From NCBI GenBank assembly GCA_029783825.1, contig JAREIK010009662.1:37339-101338 (forward strand): a stretch of 64,000 nucleotides of DNA. Reading direction: 5' to 3'. The number at the start of each line of letters is the position of its first letter. Position 1 is the stretch's first letter. The DNA is from Sapria himalayana. Taxonomy: Eukaryota; Streptophyta; Magnoliopsida; Malpighiales; Rafflesiaceae. The notes below the pieces were generated by a model. The model was not told where the DNA came from. It made no database searches and was given only the letters and a program-made list of their open reading frames with translations. A program made the position numbers and the translations under genes. This document shows positions 25,915 to 36,159 of this stretch, piece by piece.

Positions 25915-28309
25915 CTACAACTTCTCCCTTTTCTTCCTCCACTATAGAAGGAAAACCAAAGATGAATACGTGTTAATCATGCAGACATAAATTTCTTATA
26001 TGAAAGAGTAATAAAAAAACAAAATATTACCTTATAAAATTTAATACACCCATTCCAAATTTAGTTCCCAACTATAGTTGGAAGAATATTTGGATCTTGA
26101 GACCCCTCTAAAAATTGTAATTGAACCATATTTTTATTAAATTGAATGAATAAAATAAGTAAAAGTGAAATTAAAATTACAAGATTTGTATACTAACTTA
26201 ATTCATTATCATTAAGGTCTTGAACTAATTCTTCAATTTCAATAGGTTTGTTTGAGCTTCTCAACCAATCTTGTAGACATATGAGAACTTCAGCTGTAAT
26301 AGGTGTTAAAGAACTCCTAAATTTATCTAAAGTTCTCCCCCAGTTCTAAATGTAGATTCGTAGGCCACAGTAGATGCTTGGATAGCAAATAGATCCCTTG
26401 CTACATTTGCCAAAGAAGGATACCTAACCTCATTTACCTTCCACCAGTTTAGAAGATCAAAATCAATTCTATTTTTTTCAAGTTTGTTCTCCAAGCACCT
26501 ATCCAACTCTTCCAAAGCTGCAACTTCTTGTTCTTTCTCCAATTCAACAAAAAAAAATCATCAACATAAGTATCACTACCATCAAAGAAATCATCATTTT
26601 TCTTCAACACGGTAGAAGAGAAATCATCTTCTTTTGATTCATCTTCATTTAAATCTTTATAATCATCCATCATCTCATTTAAAGCATTTATAACCTTTTT
26701 CACCAAATTTTTAGCCAATTCCTCTTCATAATGCTAAGTGTACTTAACCTTGAGATATTTGAGCTTATATCTAGGATCCAACACTACTGCTACAAAAAGC
26801 ATAATATTTGTTGAATTTATGCCTCATTTTCATACCCATTTCAGATACCATTATGTCTCTACTATTTTCACAAATCTCAATATTTTTCAAAATTTGAATA
26901 ATCTCAAGAAAAAAAACACTAGAGGTAGAATATTATGAGCCAGAAAATTTACAAGTTAGCTCATAAAATGTTTTCAAGAAACCAGCCAAAATTTTGGCAT
27001 TTGTTCAGTCTCTCTCAGTTGGAATGTTTGAACCAAACTCCTTCAAATACCTTTTGTATTTGTCCTCCAACTTATCAAATTCTTTTTGATATTTTATATC
27101 AGTTTGTAGCATCAAATAAGTTGAATTCCATCTTGTAGGACAATCTAATTGCAATGAAGAATCATATGTCAAGTTTGCTTCTTCAACACATAACTTAAAC
27201 ATATCTAATCTTTTAGGACTACTCCTCACATATTTCACCACACCTCTAATTTTTTGAATAGCACCCTCAACTACTGCAATGCCATCTCTGACAATTAGTC
27301 TAGGATATGAGCACAATATCTCAAATGAAAATGCTCGCCTCTCAAAGGTACAACACTTTTCTTCATAAGCCTTTTTTTCAATTGTTTAACTGCAACATCA
27401 TTATTTGATGCATTGTCAACCATAATGCACATCAACATTCTCAAACCCCATTCATTCATGCAAAACTCAATAGCATTTCTAATATTAACTCCAGAATGAC
27501 TTTTAATTACACAAAAGTTTAAAAGCCTTTATGCATATTTTAATGAGAATCAATGAAATGAATAGTCGAACATATATAAGACAAATTTTTAATGCTAGTC
27601 CAAGTGTCAGTAGTCAATGAAACTCTACAACAATGAGATGATATGCTATCAAATAATTTCTTCTTTTCCTTCACAAACAAAGAAAAACAATCCCCTAGTA
27701 AAGAGTGCCTAGATGGAATTTTAAATTTATGCACACTAACTTCACAAAACTTTTTAAACTCATCCCTCTCAACAAAACAAAAAGGAAATTCATCTTTTAT
27801 GATCATTTTCACCAAAGCCTCCCTAACTAGTTGTTGATCAAATTGCCAACAAGTTAATTTGTTATCCTCTGAACTAGTACATTTAGTGAAACTCAACAAA
27901 GATTGTGACTTGTCTTTACCTTTGTGAGCTTCTATAAATTCTTTTTTGTTTTGAAATTTGCTACAAGTCTCTCTCAAGTATTTTTATAAACCCGAAGTAC
28001 CTTGATCACTTTTTCCAAATATTCTTTCCTACACCATATACAATCTGCCTTACCAGTTTCATTTCCCTCTAAATAAACTAATATCTCATAAGTTTCCCAA
28101 ACAGCAGACTTATACTTTTTATGAACTTGAGGCTCAGATGTACCTTGACTTTCTTTTACAATTATAATTGAAGATCCTGCCGTAACAATAGGAGGGTTCG
28201 TGAAAGGATGATGATTGGATTTACCAGTACTTTGATCATTTGAGATGTGATCATCTTCAATTTATTGTATTTTTCGTTTATCGCTGGATTGTGAAATCTT
28301 CATTGCCAT
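25915..28309 (-). pseudogene. hAT (Ac-type) transposase, multiply broken
   Basis: Read on minus from ATG 28309, the pieces follow family order. There is an N-terminal tail, then a BED-type zinc-finger remnant with WETYEIL and Cys-Ile-Trp-Cys (28028-28045). Next come LVKMIIKDEFPF and LTTDTWTS (first catalytic Asp, codon about 27606-27608), VDNASNND (second Asp, about 27397-27423), CAHIL/LIVRDG (about 27300) and CPTRWNSTYL (about 27115-27142). Then follow VLDPRYKL and the dimerisation block with FDLLNWWK and YESTFRTGG (third acidic residue, about 26340). It ends at LNDNEL with a stop at 26193, or after two putative introns at 25915. Damage: a stop after KRKIQ (about codon 16), a shift across the zinc finger (its His now Tyr), stops near 27530, a one-base shift at CAHIL, the T9-run shift (about 26545-26560) and one missing base after TGG. 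It cannot make transposase. Confidence 0.92.
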
Positions 28310-28867
28310 TAATTACTATGTTATGTTAAGTATAAATATATATAAATATTTCAAACAAGCAAGCACTACAAAACTTACTGTAACACATTCAGCCCACCCA
28401 TTTGGCCCAACCACAACACCACAACCAATACTCAACAAAACTAATTGAGACACATAATAATAATAATTAATCACTCAATTCTCGTCAGAAAAACAAACCA
28501 AAATGCTGGTGGCATCTGAGACACGGTGGAGGCAACCAGAAGTGCGACGGACAAGGGCTGGACCTAAATGAACACGGCTGGAACAAGCGTGAGGTGGCCT
28601 GGAACTCGTCGGAACAGCAATAGGTGCTTCGGAATTGGATGGGCAGCAGGGGAATTGGTGGCATCTTCATGTTATATATATATTCCTGGTTCTAGCATTG
28701 GTATTTTAGGACGGGATGGGTCTAGGGATGACATTGCTTAAGATCTGGAACCGTCCCAAAAGTAAAAATACATGAAATAATGAGACGGGAAAAGTCAAAG
28801 TCAACAGATTTTCTCTGTCCCGATTTTTTCGGGACAAGACTTCGGGTTGGGTCGCGAATCTCCGAGC
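28310..28867 (-). other. hAT 5' leader and subterminal region
   Basis: This stretch between the ATG and the terminal repeat is non-coding. It is G+C-richer than the satellite and holds 'gggacgg'-like motifs (28709, 28789) and two short inverted pieces (TGTCCCGA / TCGGGACA around 28818-28843). It probably contained the transposase promoter, but no clear TATA box can be singled out. A 61-codon frame on minus at 28485-28670 has no recognisable similarity. Confidence 0.5.
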
Positions 28868-28883
28868 CCTGTGAGCAGCCCTA
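28868..28883 (-). repeat. hAT terminal inverted repeat (transposase 5' side)
   Basis: On the minus strand the end reads TAGGGCTGCTCACAGG, beginning immediately inside the second target duplication (28884-28891). It is the partner of the repeat at 25227. Confidence 0.8.
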
Positions 28884-28891
28884 CTAAATGT
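28884..28891. other. hAT target-site duplication, right copy
   Basis: CTAAATGT differs by one base from the satellite consensus CTAAATGC and is followed by normal D-monomer text ('taaatcagtaaactcc'). Confidence 0.78.
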
Positions 28892-30144
28892 ATATAAAGT
28901 TAAATCAGTAAACTCCTAAACCACGTAATGCCTAAATACATAAACCATTAAACCACTAAATACTACTAAATAATTAATAAATCTATTTTTTATTGCTATT
29001 TATTATATTTTTAAATATTTATTTTAATTATTTATTAGTGTATTTATTAAAAAATATTTATTACAAAATAAATTATCAGTGGGACAAATATAATTTAAAG
29101 AATATATTATTTATCTAATAAAAATATACGCTTATAAAAGAAGTATAAATTTAAAAATTAAAAATTATAAATTATTATCATGTAATATAAGTTACTTTAA
29201 TTTTGAATCAATTTGGGTTTTGTAAATATTTTTTAAATAATATCTATCTTAATATTAATAGTTTATAAATTTAATTTTTGATCATTATTATAATATCTAT
29301 CAATAAAATTTTTTATATTAAATTTATATGATATATAATTATTAATATTATTATAACAAAATATTATATTAAAAGTTCAAAAAATTTTAAATATTATTAT
29401 ATTTTCAAATGTTATAACCTATGAAAATGATAAAAAATTATAGTAATTTTTTTAGTTATTTTATTTTTTTAAATAAAACCTATAAACCACTAAAAGCCTA
29501 AAAACATAAATCACTAAACTCCTATCGAAAAAACCTTTAAATACTTAAATCATTAAGCTGGTATACATTAATAATAAATCATAAATCTCATTTTAATTTT
29601 TATTCAGGATAATTTTAAATTTTTATTTTAATTATTTATCAATTTATTTTATAGAAATATAAATAACAAAATAAATTATTCATGAGACAGATCTAATTTA
29701 AATTAAACTAGTATCCCTAAATAATAAATAATAAATAATAAATCTCATTTTTTTTCATTATAATTTTAAATATTCATTTTAATTATTTATTTGTTTATTT
29801 ATACATAAATATTAATTACAAAATAAATTGAGTGAGACAAATATAATTTATATAAATTATTTTTTATCAAAATTATTGATAAACTTTTTAAAAGAAAAAA
29901 AAATTTCAAAACAAAAATTTTTATATAGTAATATATTTTGATTTTCTTCTGAATCATTTTAGGTTTTGTAATTATATTTTAATTGATATCTATCTTATTA
30001 ATAATAGATTATTAATTTATTTTTTGATCATTATTAGAATATTTATCAATAAAATTTTTTATATTGAATTTATATGATATATAAATATAATGATTATTAA
30101 AACTAAATCTTGTATTCACATTTAAAAAAAATTTAAAATTTATT

Positions 30145-30176
30145 ATATTTTCAAAGGTTATAACCTTTGAAAATAT
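30145..30176. repeat. 32-bp perfect palindrome (D monomer)
   Basis: Symmetric about 30160/30161 with core GGTTATAACC and arms CAAAGG / CCTTTG, continuing as ATATTTT / AAAATAT. Confidence 0.93.
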
Positions 30177-30737
30177 CAAAAAATAATTAAAATAACTTTT
30201 TTATTATTTTATTTTTTTAATAAAACCTATAAACAACTAAATGCATACACAATTAAATCAGTAAACTCCTAAACCTCATAATGCATAAATACATAAACCA
30301 TTAAACCGCTATATACTACTTAATAATTAATAAATCTAATATTTAAAATTAGTTATTATAATTTTAAATATTCATTTTATTTATTTTATTTTTATAGAAA
30401 TATTTATTACAAATTAAATTATGAGAGCGAAATATATATTTTAATTATTTTATTTTTAATCAAAAAATATATATGCTTATAAAAGAAGTAAAAATTTAAA
30501 AATTAAAAAATATTATCCAGTACTATATTAACTTTAGTTTTGAATCATTTTGGGTTTTGTAAATATTTTTTAATTATTATAAATCTTTTTATTAATAGTT
30601 TATTAATTTAAATTTTAATCATTATTATATTATCTATCAATAAAATTGTTTATATTGAATTTATATGATATATAATTATTAATATTATTAAAACTAAATA
30701 TTGTATTCACATTTTAAAAAATTGTAAATATTATTAT

Positions 30738-30765
30738 ATTTTCATAGGTTATAACCTATGAAAAT
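30738..30765. repeat. 28-bp perfect palindrome with altered arms (C monomer)
   Basis: Symmetric about 30751/30752. Compared with D, the arm word CAAAGG is CATAGG and the mirror word CCTTTG is CCTATG, so one substitution is matched by its complement on the other arm. The duplicate at about 32068-32090 has the same pair. Confidence 0.93.
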
Positions 30766-31150
30766 CATAACAAATTATACAAATTTTTTATGTTATTTTA
30801 TTTTTTTAAATAAAACCTATAAACCACTAAAAGCTTAAAAACATAAATCGCTAAACTACTAACGACAAAACCTCTAAATACTTAAATCATTAAACTGATA
30901 TACATTAATAATAAATCATAAATCTCATTTTAATTTTTATTCAGTATAATTTTAAATTTTTATTTTAATTATTATCAATTTATTTTATAGAAATATTAAT
31001 TACAAAACAAATTATTAGTGAGACAGATCTAATTTAAATTAAACCAGCATCCCTAAATAATAAATAATAAATCTCATTTTTTTTCATTATAATTTTAAAT
31101 ATTCATTTTAATTATTTATTTGTTTATTTATACATAAATATTAATTACAA

Positions 31151-32474
31151 AATAAATTGAGTTAGACAAATATAATTTATATAAATTATTTTTTATCAAA
31201 ATTATTGATAAACTTTTTAAAAGAAAAAAAAATTTCAAAACAAAAATTTTTATATAGTAATATATTTTGATTTTCTTCTGAATCATTTTAGGTTTTGTAA
31301 TTATATTTTAATTGATATCTATCTTATTAATAATAGATTATTAATTTATTTTTTGATCATTATTAGAATATTTATCATTAAAATTTTTTATAATGAATTT
31401 ATATGATATATAAATATAATGATTATTAAAACTAAATCTTGTATTCACATTTAAAAAAAGTTTAAAATTTATTATATTTTCAAAGGTTAACCTTTGAAAA
31501 TATCAAAAATAATTAAAATAACTTTTTTATTATTTTATTTTTTTAATAAAACCTATAAACAACTAAATGCATACACAATTAAATCAGTAAACTCCTAAAC
31601 CTCATAATGCATAAATACATAAACCATTAAACCGCTATATACTACTTAATAATTAATAAATCTAATATTTAAAATTATTTATTATAATTTTAAATATTCA
31701 TTTTATTTATTTTATTTTTATAGAAATATTTATTACAAATTAAATTATGAGAGCGAAATATATATTTTAATTATTTTATTTTTAATCAAAAAATATATAT
31801 GCTTATAAAAGAAGTAAAAATTTAAAAATTAAAAAATATTATCCAGTACTATATTAACTTTAGTTTTGAATCATTTTGGGTTTTGTAAATATTTTTTAAT
31901 TATTATAAATCTTTTTATTAATAGTTTATTAATTTAAATTTTAATCATTATTATATTATCTATCAATAAAATTGTTTATATTGAATTTATATGATATATA
32001 ATTATTAATATTATTAAAACTAAATATTGTATTCACATTTTAAAAAATTGTAAATATTATTATATTTTCATAGGTTATAACCTATGAAAATCATAACAAA
32101 TTATACAAATTTTTTATGTTATTTTATTTTTTTAAATAAAACCTATAAACCACTAAAAGCCTAAAAACATAAATCGCTAAACTACTAACGACAAAACCTC
32201 TAAATACTTAAATCATTAAACTGATATACATTAATTAAATCATAAATCTCATTTTAATTTTTATTCAGTATAATTTTAAATTTTTATTTTAATTATTATC
32301 AATTTATTTTATAGAAATATTAATTACAAAATAAATTATTAGTGAGACAGATCTAATTTAAATTAAACCAGCATCCCTAAATAATAAATAATAAATCTCA
32401 TTTTTTTTCATTATAATTTTAAATATTCATTTTAATTTTTTATTTGTTTATTTATACATAAATATTAATTACAA
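31151..32474 (-). repeat. Recent C-D dimer duplicate, copy 2
   Basis: It is the direct tandem partner of the preceding unit with an offset of about 1,329 bp. Differences include loss of the central TA of the D palindrome (31474-31503), 'aagcct' for 'aagctt' in the C octamer block and a missing 'aat' near 32235. The next unit (from 32475) is clearly more diverged. Confidence 0.88.
31474..31503. repeat. 30-bp palindrome with central 2-bp loss
   Basis: The core reads GGTTAACC instead of GGTTATAACC, and all remaining positions are still symmetric. The partner in the neighbouring near-identical dimer (30145-30176) has the full core. Confidence 0.93.
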
Positions 32475-35400
32475 AATAAATTGAGTTAGACAAATATAAT
32501 TTATATAAATTATTTTTAATCAAAATTATTGATAAACTTTTTAAAAGAAAAAAAAATTTAAAACAAAAAATTATTATATAGTAATATATTTTGTTTTTCT
32601 TCTAAATCATTTTAGGTTTTGTAAATATATTTTAATTGATATCAATCTTATTAATAATAGATTATTAATTTATTTTTTGATCATTATTTGAATATTTATC
32701 AATAAAATTGTTTATATTGAATTTATATGATATATAAATATAATAATTATTATAACTAAATATGTATTAACATTTAAAAAAAATTAAAATTTATTATATT
32801 TTCAAAGGTTATAACCTTTCAAAATATCAAAAAATAATTAAAATAACTTTTTTATTATTTTATTTTTTTAATAAAACCTATAAACAACTATATGCATACA
32901 CAGTTAAATCAGTAAACTCTTAAACCTCATAATGCCTAAATATATAAACCATTAAACTGCTATATACTACATAATAATTAATAAATTTAATTTTTATTTA
33001 TATTTATTATAATTTTAAATATTCATTTTAATTATTTATTATTTTATTTTTATAGAAATATTTATTACAAATTAAATTATGAGAGCGACATATATATTAT
33101 AATTAATTTATTTTTAGTCAAAAAAAATATATGCTTATAAAAGAAGTAAAAATTTAAAAATTAAAAATTATTATCCAGTACTATATTTAGTTTAATTTTG
33201 AATCAATTTGGGTCTTGTAAATATTTTTTAATTAATATAAATCTTTTTATTAATAGTTTATTAATTTAAATTTTGATCATTATTATATTATCTATCAATA
33301 AAATTGTTTATATTGAATTTATATGATATATTAATTATTAATATTATTATAATAAAATATTGTATTAAAATTTCAAAAAATTTTAAATATTATTATATTT
33401 TCAAATGTTATAACCTATGAAAATGATAAAAAATTATAGAAATTTTTTATGTAATTTTATTTTTTTAAATAAAACCTATAAACCACTAAAAGCCTAAAAA
33501 CATAAATAGCTAAACTCCTAACGACAAAACCTGTAAATATTTAAATCATTAAAGTGGTATATGATAATAATAAATCATAAATCTCATTTTAACTTTTATT
33601 TAGTATAATTTTAAATTTTTATATTAATTATTTATGAATTTATTTTATAAAAATATTAATTACAAAATAGATTATTAGAGAGACAGATCTAATTTAAATT
33701 AAACTAGTATCCCTAAATAATAAATAATAAATCTTATTTTTTTCATTATAATTTTAAATATTTATTTTAATTATTTATTTGATTATTTATATATAAATAT
33801 TAATTACAAAATAATTTGAGTTAGACAAATATAATTTATATAAATTATTTTTCATCAAAAAATTATTGATAAACTTTTGAAAAGAAAAAAAAATGCAAAA
33901 CAAGAAATTATTATATAGTAATATATTTTGCTTTTCTTCTGAATCATTTTAGGTTTTGTAATTATATTTTAATTGATATCTATCTTATTAATAATATATT
34001 ATTAATTTATTTTTTGATCATTATTAGAATATTTATCAATAAAATTGTTTATATTGAATTTATATGATATATAAATATAATGATTATATAACTAAATATT
34101 GTATTCACATTTAAGAAAAATTTAAAAATTATTATATTTTCAAAGGTTATAACCTTTGAAAATATCAATAAAAGATAAAAATAAATTTGTTATTATTTTA
34201 TTTTTTAATAAAACCTATAAACCACTAAATGCATACACAGTTAAATCAGTAAACTCATAAACCTCATAATGCCTAATTACATAAACCATTAAATCGCTAT
34301 ATACTACTTAATAATTAATAAATATAATTTTTATTTCTATTTATTATAAATTTAAATATTCATTTTAATTATTTATTAGTTTATTTTTATAGAAATATTT
34401 ATTACAAATTAAATTATGAGAGTGACATATAGATTTTAATTAATTTATTTTTAAACAAAAAATATATGCTTATAAAAGAATTAAAAATTTAAAAATTAAA
34501 AATTATTATCCAGTAATTTATTTTACTTTATTTTGAATCAATTTGGGTTTTGTAAATATTTTTTAATTAATTTCAATCTTTTTATTATTAGTTTATTAAT
34601 TTAAATTTGATCATTATTATAATATCTATCAATAAAATTATTTATATTGAATTTATATCATATATAATTACTAATATTATTATAACTAAATATTGTATTC
34701 ACATTTCATAAAATTTTAAATATTATTATATTTTCAAAGGTTATAACCTATGAAAATGCGAAAAAATTACAAAATTTTTTTTTGTTATTTATTGATTAAA
34801 TAAAACCTATAAACCACTAAATGCCTAAAAACCTAAATCACTAAACTCCTAAAAGACAAAACCTCTAAATACTTAATTCATTAAACTAGTATACATTAAT
34901 AATAAATCATAAATATCATTTTAATTTTTATTCAGTATAATTTTAAATTTTTATTTTTATTTATTTTCAGTTTATTTTTATAGAAATAATAAATACAAAA
35001 TAAATTATTAGTAAGACAGATCTAATTTAAATTAGACCGGTATACCCTAAATAATAAATAATAAATCTCATTTTTTAATTATAATTTTAAATATTCATTT
35101 TTATTATTTATTTGTTTTATTTTTATAAAAATATTAATTAACAAATAATCTATGAGTTACACAAATATAATTTATATATATTATTTTTCATCAAAATATT
35201 ATAGATAAACTTTTTAAAATAAAAAAAAATTCAAAACAAAAAATTATTGTATATTAATATATTTTGCGTTGTTTCTGAATCATTTTAAGTTTTGTAATTA
35301 TATTTTAATTGATATCTATCTTATTAATAATAGATTTTTAAGTTATCTTTTCATCATTATTAGAATATGTATAAATAAAAATGTTTATATTGAATTCATA

Positions 35401-36159
35401 TGATATATAAATATAATGATTATTATAACTAAATATTGTATTCACATTTGAAAAAAAATTTAAAATTATCATATTTTCAAAGTTATACCTTTGAAAATGT
35501 TAAAAATAAAAAAATATTTTTCTTTGTTATTATATTGTTTAAATAAAACATATACATCACTAAATGCCTGAGCATTTAAATCACTAAACTACAAAATCCT
35601 GATACCTCTATATAGATAATTTTTTAAATCGGTATACCTTAAATAATAAATAATAAATAAAAAATTTCATTTTTATTTGTTTTCATTATAATTTTAAAAA
35701 TTCATTTTGATTGTTTAGTTTTTTATTTTTATATATGTATTAATTATAACATAAATTATGCGTTAAAAATATAATTTATAAAAATTATTTTTCATCAAAA
35801 AAATTAATAAGCTTATTAAAAGAATATAAATTTTTTAAAAAAATAACTATTATTTAGTAATATATTTTGCTTTGATTTTGAATCATTTTAGGTTTTGACA
35901 TTATATTTTAAGTAATATAAATCTTATTCATAATAAATTTTTAATTTATTTTATGATAATTATTAGAATATCTATCAATAAAATTGTTTATATTTAATTT
36001 ATATAATATATAATTATTATTATTATTATAAATAAATATTGTATTCACTTTTAAAAAAAATTAAAAATTATTATATTTTCAAAGATTATAATCTTAAAAA
36101 ATGAGAAAAAATAATAAAAATAAATTGTTAGTTATTTTATTTTTTAAATAAAACCTATA

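Larger units (their letters stand above)
25227..28883 (-). mobile_element. Near full-length hAT DNA transposon (3,657 bp)
   Basis: Termini are imperfect inverted repeats: TAGGGGTGCTCATGGG at the left edge and, read on the other strand, TAGGGCTGCTCACAGG at the right edge. They are flanked by a diverged 8-bp duplication of the satellite word CTAAATGC. Subterminal zones at both ends are rich in GGGACGGGA-type motifs (25238-25260; 28705-28800). The interior holds one broken transposase gene on the minus strand. A TAGGG start, 8-bp duplication, 3.6-kb size and Ac-type transposase together identify the superfamily. The insertion is inside a D-type satellite monomer. The element is dead in cis for transposase, but both ends are still present. 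Confidence 0.92.
29822..31150 (-). repeat. Recent C-D dimer duplicate, copy 1
   Basis: It begins at 'aataaattga' (29822) and matches 31151-32474 almost base for base, including rare variants such as 'tattaaaactaaatcttg', 'actaaatgcatacacaatta' and 'ttatccagtactatat'. I see only about a dozen differences in 1.3 kb, whereas other dimers differ at far more sites. Confidence 0.88.
28892..35500 (-). repeat. Amplified C-D dimer array (~1.33-kb unit)
   Basis: Palindromes alternate at two spacings: 29404, 30160, 30747, 31487, 32070, 32807, 33410, 34146, 34740, about 35485. The intervals are about 756, 587, 740, 583, 737, 603, 736, 594 and 745 bp. Long intervals contain the C-specific internal duplication with 'gagacagatctaatttaaa'. 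Short ones are D. The dimer is a sub-repeat inside the larger higher-order unit, expanded here to about five copies. Confidence 0.9.

Noticed and set aside
28485..28670. A Pro/Cys-rich 61-codon frame upstream of the transposase on the minus strand
   Set aside because: It lies in the hAT leader, has no recognised similarity, and its homologue cannot be checked because the other hAT copy lacks this part.
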